A stretch of 64,000 bases of DNA from the NCBI GenBank assembly GCA_035452965.1, contig DAOTCE010000015.1, positions 1-64,000 on the forward strand, given 5' to 3'. This stretch comes from Candidatus Paceibacterota bacterium. GTDB lineage: Bacteria; Verrucomicrobiota; Verrucomicrobiia; Limisphaerales; UBA8199. The notes below the pieces were generated by a model that ran no database searches, was not told the DNA's origin, and worked only from the letters and a program-made list of their open reading frames with translations. Shown here one piece after another: positions 37,775 to 46,200 of the stretch. The position numbers were made by a program, and so were the translations under genes. Each line of letters starts with the position of its first letter. Position 1 is the first letter of the stretch.

Positions 37775-39043
37775 TCAGACCATAATCGTCTGCTCTCGCC
37801 CGGGGCCGACCGAGACGATGGCCAGTTCCGCCCCGCTCAACTCCGCCAGCGCCTTGAGATAGGCGCGAGCCTTGGCCGGGAGGGTGCTCCATTTGCGGGC
37901 GCCGTGCGTGGGGGTGCGCCACCCGGGGAACTCCGCATAGACGGGTTTGCAGCGGGAGAGCACTTCAATGTCGTTCGGCACGTAGTCGTAGCGCCGGGCG
38001 CCGTCGCGGTACCCGATACAGACCTTGATGGTCTCCACGGTATCCAAACCGTCAATGTTCGTGACGGCCAGTTCATCAATGCCGTTGACCATGCAAGCGT
38101 GGCGCGTGGCGACCGCATCGAACCAGCCGCAGCGCCGCGGCCGGCCGGTCGTCGCGCCAAACTCGCGGCCCATCGCGTGGAGCATGTCGGCAATCTCGGC
38201 ATTCTCGGTCGGGAGCGGGCCTTCGCCGACCCGCGTAGTGTAGGCCTTCATCACGCCCACGACCCGGTCCATGCGATGCGGCGGGATGCCCGACCCGGTG
38301 CACGCGCCGCCCGCGGTGGTATTGGATGAAGTCACAAACGGATACGTGCCGTGATCAATATCCAGGAACGTTCCTTGCGCGCCTTCAAAGAGTATATCAT
38401 CGCCCCGGCGCACGGCCTCGTGCAGCAGAATGACAGTGTTGGCCACGAACGGTTTGAGATAATCGCCCGCCTGACGGTACTCCCGGTGGATCTTCTCGAA
38501 CGAGAGCGCTCTGGCGCCGAAGGCCTTCAGGATTTCATTGTTTTCCTTGATCTTCAGCGCGAGTTGCTGCTTGAACCGCTCCGGACTGATCAAGTCAATC
38601 ACCCGCAGGCCCGTGCGGGCCGCCTTGTCGCCGTAAGCCGGGCCGATCCCGCGCTTGGTGGTGCCGATCTTGTTTTCGCCCTTAAGAAGCTCGCGCTGGG
38701 CGTCCAATTCGCGGTGATAGGGGAACACCACATGTGCCGTCTCGCTGAGGTAGAGATTGCCGTCAATGTGGACCCCGAGCTTGCGCAGCCCCTCGACTTC
38801 CTGGACCAGCCCTACGGGATCCACGACTACGCCGTTGCCGATCACGCAGACCTTGTTCTTGCGCAGAATGCCCGAGGGCACCAGGTGCAGAATGTACTTC
38901 TGCCCTTTGATGCGCACGGTGTGGCCGGCGTTGTTGCCGCCCTGTGTGCGGACTACCACATCCGCCTGCTCGGTCAGCACGTCAATTATCTTGCCTTTGC
39001 CCTCATCGCCCCATTGGACGCCCACCAGAATCGTATTCGCCAT
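37775..39043 (-). CDS. purA: Adenylosuccinate synthase
   Basis: This 422-residue enzyme forms adenylosuccinate from IMP, aspartate and GTP. It has the GTP loop VQWGDEGKGKIID (about 8-20), the substrate segment VRTQGGNNAGHT (about 32-43), FEGAQGTFLDIDHGTYPFVTSSNTTAGGAC (about 219-248) and PTHGARKWSTLPAKA (about 389-403). A predicted promoter and a terminator-like hairpin precede it (see 39108-39132 and 39160-39188). uppS follows with no gap. Confidence 0.96.
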   Translation of the reverse strand: MANTILVGVQWGDEGKGKIIDVLTEQADVVVRTQGGNNAGHTVRIKGQKYILHLVPSGILRKNKVCVIGNGVVVDPVGLVQEVEGLRKLGVHIDGNLYLSETAHVVFPYHRELDAQRELLKGENKIGTTKRGIGPAYGDKAARTGLRVIDLISPERFKQQLALKIKENNEILKAFGARALSFEKIHREYRQAGDYLKPFVANTVILLHEAVRRGDDILFEGAQGTFLDIDHGTYPFVTSSNTTAGGACTGSGIPPHRMDRVVGVMKAYTTRVGEGPLPTENAEIADMLHAMGREFGATTGRPRRCGWFDAVATRHACMVNGIDELAVTNIDGLDTVETIKVCIGYRDGARRYDYVPNDIEVLSRCKPVYAEFPGWRTPTHGARKWSTLPAKARAYLKALAELSGAELAIVSVGPGREQTIMV

Positions 39044-39107
39044 AGTGTAAAAACGTTATTCACTGGCCGGGCGCGAACAGGCTCGCGGCGCAGGACCGGC
39101 ACGCAAC

Positions 39108-39132
39108 AAAAACCCCAAACGCTAGTTTGGGG
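39108..39132 (-). terminator. Rho-independent-type hairpin in the purA leader
   Basis: On the minus strand the sequence CCCCAAAC-TAGC-GTTTGGGG forms an 8-bp perfect stem with a 4-base loop, followed directly by TTTTT. It lies about 65 bases upstream of the purA start and about 20-30 bases downstream of the predicted purA promoter. It could be an attenuator, or stop antisense transcription coming from the thrH side. Confidence 0.75.
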
Positions 39133-39159
39133 ACAAGGCCATTGAGCTCTTGCGTTAGG

Positions 39160-39188
39160 ACACTAGATAAGCGCGCCGCTCCTGTCAA
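39160..39188 (-). promoter_or_regulatory. Predicted purA promoter (minus strand)
   Basis: A perfect TTGACA -35 element (39183-39188) and a TAGTGT -10-like element (39160-39165) are 17 bases apart. A weaker plus-strand pair overlaps it (TTGAGC 39142-39147 and TAGATA 39164-39169, spacer 16), which could serve thrH. The -35 element abuts the thrH ATG at 39188. This is pattern evidence only. Confidence 0.5.
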
Positions 39189-39847
39189 TGGCCGATAATG
39201 CCGCGTTGCTTTCACGGCAGTCTTTTGAAACAATCACCCCGGTGAAACAATCAATTGTAACCCTGGATATGGAGGGAGTGCTGACTCCCGAAATCTGGAT
39301 TGCGGTGGCTGAAAAGACGGGCATCCAAGAGCTGCGCCGCACGACCCGCGACGAGCCGGACTACGACAAGCTCATGCGCGGCCGTCTCCAGATTCTCGAC
39401 CAGCACGGCCTCAGACTTTCCGACATCCAGCAGGTTATCGGCACGCTGCGCCCGCTCGAGGGGGCGAAGGGGTTCCTCGATGAGCTTCGCTCCCTGGTGC
39501 AGGTCATCATCCTCTCCGACACCTTCGAACAGTTTGCAGCCCCGCTGCTTCGCCAGCTTGGCTGGCCCACGTTGCTCTGCCATCGGCTGGTGGTTGAGGG
39601 CGACCGCATCGTTGACTACAAGCTCCGCGTCGCCGAGCAGAAGCAAAAGGCCGTGGCCGCCTTAAAGCTGCTGAACTACTACGTCATCTCGGGGGGTGAT
39701 TCCTTCAACGACACCGCCATGCTTAGCGAAGCCCACGTCGGCTTCCTGTTCCGGGCGCCGGAGAACGTAAGGAAGCAGTTCCCGCAGTTCAAGGCGGTCG
39801 AGGCCTATGCCGACCTGATGAGGCTGATCCGGGGCGCAATGGGCTGA
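39188..39847 (+). CDS. thrH: ThrH-like phosphoserine phosphatase/homoserine phosphotransferase
   Basis: This 219-residue HAD-superfamily protein shows motif I as LDMEGVLTPEIWIAVAEKTGI (residues 27-47) with the Asp/Glu pair of ThrH, motif II as IILSDTFEQFAAPLLRQLGWPTLLCHRL (about 108-135), and motif IV as SGGDSFNDTAMLSEAHVGFLFRAPENV (about 173-199). ThrH in Pseudomonas acts on phosphoserine and can transfer phosphate to homoserine. The first 20 residues are extra relative to that protein; a GTG start at 39242 would match it better, and neither start has a clear ribosome-binding site. Confidence 0.88.
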   Translation: MADNAALLSRQSFETITPVKQSIVTLDMEGVLTPEIWIAVAEKTGIQELRRTTRDEPDYDKLMRGRLQILDQHGLRLSDIQQVIGTLRPLEGAKGFLDELRSLVQVIILSDTFEQFAAPLLRQLGWPTLLCHRLVVEGDRIVDYKLRVAEQKQKAVAALKLLNYYVISGGDSFNDTAMLSEAHVGFLFRAPENVRKQFPQFKAVEAYADLMRLIRGAMG

Positions 39848-39870
39848 TCCGGCCTCTCCAGCCATCAGTG

Positions 39871-41268
39871 CTAAAACTGCAACTTGCCGCGCGTCACAGT
39901 GGCGCGGTGCTCTTCGGCGATCCTGGTGAGTTCGGCAACAACTTCCGGGTGCTCGCTGGCCACATCAAACTGTTCGGATGGATCTTCTGTGATGTTGTGG
40001 AGCAGCGGCGGATTGTGCTTGATGGGATCCGCCTTGCTGTAACCGTCGTGAGTGGTGAAGTGCGCTTTGAATGGTCCTTTGCGCACAGCGTAAAGCATAT
40101 CGCCATAGTAATAATACTCGACCAGGCGCTTGCTCTTGCCGTTGTCGAATAGTATCGGCGTCATATCCATGCTATCCATCGGACGATCATCCGGCATCTT
40201 GCCACCCGCCAGCCGCACGCAGGTGCTGAACAGGTCCAGGCTGCTGGCAATCTCGCGGGTCACTCCCGCCGGGACTTTCCCCGGCCACCGGGCAATCGCG
40301 GGAACGCGGTAACCGCCTTCCCATGTCCCGGCCTTTCCATCGCGCAACAAACCGGCGGAACCGCCGTTCCATTTCTTCTGCAACCAGGGGCCGTTGTCGC
40401 TGGTGAAGAACACCAATGTGTTCTTCTCCAACTTGGCTTGGCGCAGCCATTTCAGCACCTCGCCCACGCTCCAATCAACCTCCTCCACCGTATCCCCGTA
40501 GCGTCCACGCGGGCTCTTGCCCTTAAACTCCGGCGAGGCGAACAACGGCACGTGCGGGAAGGTATGCGCGAAATAGAGGAAAAACGGCTTCTGCTTGTTT
40601 TGCTCCATGAACCGAATCGCTTCCTCAGTGTAACGTTTCGTCAAGGTTGTCTGGTCAACCGGGCGCTCGATAACTTTCGTATTCTGCATCAGCGGCACGT
40701 TGAAGCTGTGGAAATCCGGGTTCTGGGTCATGCTCTCCGTCCTGCGAAGCTCTGTGCTGACCCAATCGCTGTCATTTGAATAGGGCAGGCCGAAGAATGA
40801 ATCAAATCCGCGCATCGTGGGCAGGTAGTCCGGCAGGTCGCCCAGGTGCCACTTGCCGATTGCGCACGTTGTATAGCCCTTGGTCTTCAAAGCGCGGGCA
40901 ATCGTGATCTCCTCCGCGGGCAATCCGCCGGAATGCTTCGGATAGAGCACATGCCGGCCCGGCCCGCCAGCCATGCCGCTGCGAATGGGGAGCCGCCCGG
41001 TCATTAGCGCTGCCCGGCTGGGTGTGCAAAGCGGGGCCCCTGAGTAGAAATCGGTGAACCGCAACCCTTCAGCGGCCATCTGGTCGAGGTTCGGCGTGCG
41101 AATGCTCGGATGGCCGTAGCACCCCAGATCGCCGTAACCCAGATCGTCCGCCAGAATGATGATGATGTTGGGAGCCTGAGCCGCGTGCGCGGCATACATG
41201 ATCGCACCGGCCAATAGGGTCAACCCGGCTGCAAGGATCATGGTAGTGCATTTCGTCTTGCTCATCAT
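39871..41268 (-). CDS. Secreted arylsulfatase-family sulfatase
   Basis: This 465-residue protein has a signal peptide at about residues 8-31. The sulfatase core starts IIIILADDLGYGDLGCYGHPSIRTPNLDQMA, giving the calcium-binding Asp pair D41/D42. The active-site motif CTPSRAALMTGR has Cys81, which would become formylglycine. KWHLGDL and FTSDNGPWLQ supply further conserved residues. The C-terminus ends at TRGKLQF. It would hydrolyse sulfate esters on polysaccharides outside the cytoplasm. No maturase gene is in the window. It is divergent from the GH43-like gene and shares the 555-base gap holding palindrome copy 2. Confidence 0.94.
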   Translation of the reverse strand: MMSKTKCTTMILAAGLTLLAGAIMYAAHAAQAPNIIIILADDLGYGDLGCYGHPSIRTPNLDQMAAEGLRFTDFYSGAPLCTPSRAALMTGRLPIRSGMAGGPGRHVLYPKHSGGLPAEEITIARALKTKGYTTCAIGKWHLGDLPDYLPTMRGFDSFFGLPYSNDSDWVSTELRRTESMTQNPDFHSFNVPLMQNTKVIERPVDQTTLTKRYTEEAIRFMEQNKQKPFFLYFAHTFPHVPLFASPEFKGKSPRGRYGDTVEEVDWSVGEVLKWLRQAKLEKNTLVFFTSDNGPWLQKKWNGGSAGLLRDGKAGTWEGGYRVPAIARWPGKVPAGVTREIASSLDLFSTCVRLAGGKMPDDRPMDSMDMTPILFDNGKSKRLVEYYYYGDMLYAVRKGPFKAHFTTHDGYSKADPIKHNPPLLHNITEDPSEQFDVASEHPEVVAELTRIAEEHRATVTRGKLQF

Positions 41269-41480
41269 GACCTCGGTTCATGGCAGAATGAAATAGGACT
41301 GGCAAGCGAGTAGTTTAGTCCACGCCGTGCCTGAAAAGGTCCGCCACGCAGCCCACTTGGCCAGTATGGGTTAGAATGGTCAAACGGGGCAGGTGGGCTC
41401 AAGTCCTGCATCGCAAGCCGGATGTCCCCGTCCACGCCCGCCGACTGCCGCTCGCCCCTGGATCTTGAAGCACCCTGCCC

Positions 41481-41700
41481 CCAAGCCAGATAGGGCGATG
41501 TGACGGTCCCAATCCGGGGGGACTACGGTGTGTATCCCATGGGGGTCGGCCCCCATGGGATACACACTGGGGCATAACGCGTGTCACACCGTTGTCGCAC
41601 CGGCAATTATGGCTGTGGGGGCTGCGGGAGGACGCACTACTGTCCTAAAAATGGACACAACGCAAATTCCCACCAGCGCGGCTATTCAGTCCAGGAATAT
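41481..41700 (+). repeat. Palindrome element, copy 2
   Basis: The arms run from about 41528 to 41569: GTGTGTATCCCATGGGGG and its complement around a TCGG loop. The second small palindrome TGTCC-N7-GGACA lies at 41641-41657. It has the same orientation as copy 1 and aligns to it without gaps for the 44 bases left of the hairpin. The loop differs from copies 1 and 3 but the stem is kept, which is a compensated change. The flanking gap (41269-41822) between the divergent sulfatase and GH43-like genes holds no other gene. Confidence 0.85.
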
Positions 41701-41822
41701 GGGACTGTGCACATTGCCTCCACGAGCGCGTTTTCGCCCATTCAGGCCAGGTCTCTGCTTGCTTGACAGCACGGGTCCGAGGTTACAGGCTTCCGTCGCC
41801 GGGCAGAGGCCCGGAGAGATCT

Positions 41823-42983
41823 ATGGCAATTAACCAACTTACCGACCAACTGCCAGTTTACGACAAGCGAACAGGCGCCATTCCAAGCAGCCTGCCCGCT
41901 GGCGACTTCGCATCCTGCCGCTGGTGGGTAATGCTGGGAGCCGTCTGTCACATAGTCATATTTGGGGTAGGATGTTCAGCTCCCTCGGACGTTTCCAAGT
42001 CCACAGTGGGCGATTCCAGCGTTTACACAAATCCCGTGTACGCCGGGTCTATGCCTGACCCGTCGGTAATACGGTACAAAGGGGTCTATTACGCCTTCGG
42101 AACGACCGGCAACGGGCGCACCCCGGATGACCGCATTTTCACGGCGCTGCGCTCACGAAATCTGGTGGATTGGGAGAAGCTGGGCGGCGCCTTGATTCCG
42201 CCATCACCTAATCGCCGCGCGCAGTACTGGGCGCCAGAGGTCACCTTCGACCGGGGCACCTTCTACATGTATTACTCGATGGGGGGCATTGAGACCGAGA
42301 AGTTCGAAATCCGTGTCGCCTCCAGCCGCCAGCCGGAAGGGCCCTACGTGGACACCGGTCACAAACTGGTGGATTGCCAAACCAATCGCTTCACCATTGA
42401 TGCCTTCCCCTTCAAGGATGACGACGGCCAATGGTATATGTTTTACGCGCGCAACTTTCCCACCAATGAACCAGGTCTGCACCCGGGCACAGCCATAGTC
42501 GTGGATCGCCTGCTGGACATGACCCGCCTGGCGGGGGATTGCCGCGTAGTCGTGCGCGCCCGCTACGACTGGACACTTTACGAAGCCAATCGCCGCATGG
42601 ACGTGTATGACGCGACCTTTAACTGGCACACCATTGAAGGGCCATGTGTGGTAAAGCACAATGGCCGCTACTACTGCTTTTACAGCGGGGCCAACTACCA
42701 GACTGCCCGCTACGGGGTGGATTACGTCGTGGCCGACCACCCGCTAGGACCTTACACCGGTCAGGGCGACCATGCCCGGGTGCTGCACAGCGTCGAAGGC
42801 CTCGTTCGCGGGCCGGGCCACCATTCCATCGTGCCGAACCCACACGGGAAGGGGCAGTCTATCCTCTATCACGCCTGGGACCCGGCCATGCGGGTGCGCT
42901 GGATGTGCCTGGACAAGCTGCTCTGGACGCCCGATGGCCCCCGGTGCGAAGGCCCCACCTGGACGGCCCAGCCAGCGCCGTGA
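41823..42983 (+). CDS. GH43-like glycosidase, probable lipoprotein
   Basis: The start at 41823 (MAINQL) has GGAGAGAT just upstream, giving 386 residues. ATG 41931 (MLGAVCHIVIFGVGC) is an alternative that would place a lipobox-like FGVGC directly after a hydrophobic stretch. The fold is five-bladed beta-propeller-like: MPDPSVIRYKGVYYAFGT (catalytic Asp in DPS), YWAPEVTFDRGTFYMYYS, FTIDAFPFKDDDGQWYMFYAR (Asp) and HTIEGPCVVKHNGRYYCFYSG (Glu in IEGP). These match GH43-type arabinosidases and xylosidases. It would act outside the cytoplasm and precedes the giant GH106 gene on the same strand. The substrate is uncertain. Confidence 0.87.
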   Translation: MAINQLTDQLPVYDKRTGAIPSSLPAGDFASCRWWVMLGAVCHIVIFGVGCSAPSDVSKSTVGDSSVYTNPVYAGSMPDPSVIRYKGVYYAFGTTGNGRTPDDRIFTALRSRNLVDWEKLGGALIPPSPNRRAQYWAPEVTFDRGTFYMYYSMGGIETEKFEIRVASSRQPEGPYVDTGHKLVDCQTNRFTIDAFPFKDDDGQWYMFYARNFPTNEPGLHPGTAIVVDRLLDMTRLAGDCRVVVRARYDWTLYEANRRMDVYDATFNWHTIEGPCVVKHNGRYYCFYSGANYQTARYGVDYVVADHPLGPYTGQGDHARVLHSVEGLVRGPGHHSIVPNPHGKGQSILYHAWDPAMRVRWMCLDKLLWTPDGPRCEGPTWTAQPAP

Positions 42984-43277
42984 CCAGCTTGACAGCCGCC
43001 TCGACCGCAGCCGGCGCATAGCGCTTAAGGCCTGCAGCCAACACTACGTCATCCTGTTTTCGTTGTTGCCCTTCGACCTGCAGCCCGGGAAGGTATTAGT
43101 CGAAAAGTCTGCACAGGCATGCGAGCGCAACCTGAGCGGTTTCGAACGCAGACGTCCGCCATCAGCTTCAGTTTGGCGAGCTGATTGGATGCCCAATTGC
43201 AGTCATAACGCTGCGTCTGAAGCGCTTCGGCCTTGACCCATTTCGTTGGTCCGCCCACGATTTGCCCTGCAACGATC
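42984..43277. other. Intergenic region before the giant glycosidase gene
   Basis: About 294 bases. On the minus strand a short frame (43049-43315) encodes DGMIVAGQIVGGPTKWVKA and similar text that looks protein-like but matches no family I recognise. I treat it as a possible gene remnant only and do not call it. No terminator or promoter stood out. Confidence 0.4.
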
Positions 43278-46200
43278 ATGCCATCCTGGATCAACTTCAC
43301 GTCTGGCGCCCCCAATCACTGCCCTTCACGCCCACCAATCTTCCTGCTGCTGCTGCTGGTGGCGCTTGGTTGGGCAAGCCCTTCTGCCGCCCCGGGGGCC
43401 GACCTGGACCAAGGCTTCCAGCGACCACCGGAGTCGGCCCGGGCCTGGGTGTATTGGTTCGTGATGGATGGGAACTTCAGCCGCGAGGGAATCACGGCTG
43501 ACTTCGAAGCGCTCAAGCGTGCGGGCATCGGCGGAGTGAGCATGATGGAGGTAGACGTGGGCATCCCGCGGGGCACGGTCAAGTTCATGGGGCCCGAGTG
43601 GCGGGCGCTGTTCAAACACGCGGTGGCGGAGGCGGAGCGGTTGGGCTTGCAGATCACCCTGAACGCGGGGCCGGGCTGGACCGGAAGCGGTGGCCCATGG
43701 GTCAAGCCGGAGGAATCCATGCAGCACCTGGTAGCCAGCGCTGTCGAGGTCGCGGGGCCGAAGCGCTTCGACGAAATGCTGCCGCGCCCGCAGCGCCGAC
43801 CGGCGTTCTTTGGCGATGGCCAGTTGCCGGCGGAACTGGAGAAGGCGAAGAACGACTTCTATCGGGACGAGATCGTGCTGGCCTTCCCAACGCCGGCGGG
43901 CAATGAGCGCATCAGCGACATAGATGAGAAAGCGCTCTACGTGCGCGCGCCCTATTCATCACAGCCCAAGGTGAAGCCATTTCTGCCAACGTCAGCGAGC
44001 TATCCGGCGCTGCCGTCGGAGGCGGTGATCGCGGCCGACCGCGTTCTCGATATCAGTGAACGCATGGGACCGGATGGCCGTCTCGCCTGGGACGTACCGG
44101 CGGGCCGTTGGACCATCATGCGCTTCGGGCGCACAAGCACGGGCGCCTGCACCCGGCCGGCACCGCTGCCCGGACTGGGCCTGGAGAGTGATAAGATGGA
44201 CCCCGCTGCGCTCGAGGCGCATTTCAACGCGTTCGTTGGCGTGTTGCTGCGAGAGATCGGCCCGCGCAAGCAGAGTGCCGAGTCGGGGTGGACGATGCTG
44301 CACATTGACAGTTGGGAAATGGGCGCGCAGAACTGGACCGCCGCTTTCCGCGATGAGTTCCGCCGCCGCCGGGGCTACGATCCGGCGCGCTATTTGCCCG
44401 CCGTTACGGGTCGGGTGGTGGACAGCCTGGAGGTGACGGAACGCTTCCTATGGGACGTGCGGCAGACGGCGCAGGAACTGGTCATTCAGAATCACGCGGA
44501 ACGACTGAAGGAACTGGGACGCCGGCACGGCTTCGGCCTTTCCATCGAGCCTTACGACATGATGCCGTGCTCCGACATGAGCTTCGGCGCGGTGGCCGAT
44601 GTGCCCATGTGCGAGTTCTGGCTGCATGGGTTCGACACCACCTACAGCGTTATCGAAGCAGCGTCCGTTGCGCACACCTGCGGAAAGCAGATCGTAGCGG
44701 CAGAGGCGTTCACCTCTGACGACACCGAGCGGTGGCAGGCCTATCCAGGAGCGATGAAAATCCTGGGCGATTGGGCATTCAGCTCGGGAGTCAACCGCAT
44801 CGTCTTCCACCGCTACCAGCACCAGCCGCAGCTCGACGCGCGCCCGGGCATGACGATGGGGCCGTATGGCGTGCATTGGGAACGCACACAGACCTGGTGG
44901 GACATGGCAGGCGCGTATCACGAATACCTCGCGCGCTGCCAGTTCATGTTGCGCCAGGGGCTGCCGGTGGCCGATGTCTGCTTCCTCGTGCCGGAGGGTT
45001 CGCCCCACGTATTCCGTCCGCCTTCATCCGCTCGCATCGGCCAGCCGCCTGACCGGCCCGGCTACAACTACGACGGCTGTGCGCCGGAGACACTTATGTC
45101 GCGCATGTCGGTCGCAGCCGATGGCCGGCTCGTATTGCCCGACGGCATGAGCTACCGCGTGCTGGTCTTGCCGGAGATGCCGACCATGACTCCGGCGCTT
45201 TTGCGGAAAGTTCGGGACTTGGTTAAGGCCGGCGCGACGGTGGTCGGTTCGCCGCCGCTGAAATCGCCCAGCTTGAGCGGCTATCCGCAGTGCGACGATG
45301 AAGTGCAGAAGCTCGCGGCAGAATTGTGGGGAGATGGATCCGGTGCTCCCCGCCTCCAGGGCCGGGTTATTCGAGAAGCCGGGAAGAATGCAGCCCGCTC
45401 TGGGAAATCCCCCGAGCCGATCAAGCTAAGTAAATGGATCTGGCACCATGAAGGCAACCCTGCCGACAGTGCCCCTGTGGGATCACGGTATTTCCGCCGC
45501 AGCTTCAATCTAGACGGTAAAGGGGACGTTGAATCCGGCCGTGTTTACATGACCGCGGACAACAGCTTCGCGCTGTGGGTTAATGGCCGGCCCGCGGGCA
45601 AGGGGAACAACTTCCACGCCGTGTCCGTGCTCGATGTCACGCAAATGCTCCGGCCTGGCGAGAACATCTTGGCGGTGGCTGCGGAAAATGGCGGCACCGC
45701 GCCAAACCCAGCCGGACTCACCGGTGCGCTGGTCGTGAAGTTCCGTGACGGTCATGTCTTCACGGTACTTACCGACAAGACCTGGCATGCGGCCCAAGAC
45801 ACCCAAGGCAAGTGGGCCACTGCCCGAGTGGCGGCGGGGCACTGGACCGGGGCCATGGAATTGGGCCCGGCAGGCATGGCTCCGTGGGGAGAGGTGGGAC
45901 TACCGGCCGTTGAGCCGGAGCAATTCTGCGACTTCACGGTCGTGTCAGCGGTACTTAGTGAGCTTGGTGTGCGGCCAGACTTCGAGTCCGACGCCCCGCT
46001 GCGCTATACCCACCGGCAGACCAGGGATGCGGATATCTACTTCGTCGCCAACCGCGAGGAACGCCCGGTTGAGACAAGCTGCATTTTCCGGGTGGCGGGC
46101 AAAGCGCCCGAATTGTGGGATCCGTTGACCGGCCAAACGCGCACCCTGCCTGAGTTCACTGTTCGGGATGGGCGCACGACGGTCCCAATGCGCTTCGAGC

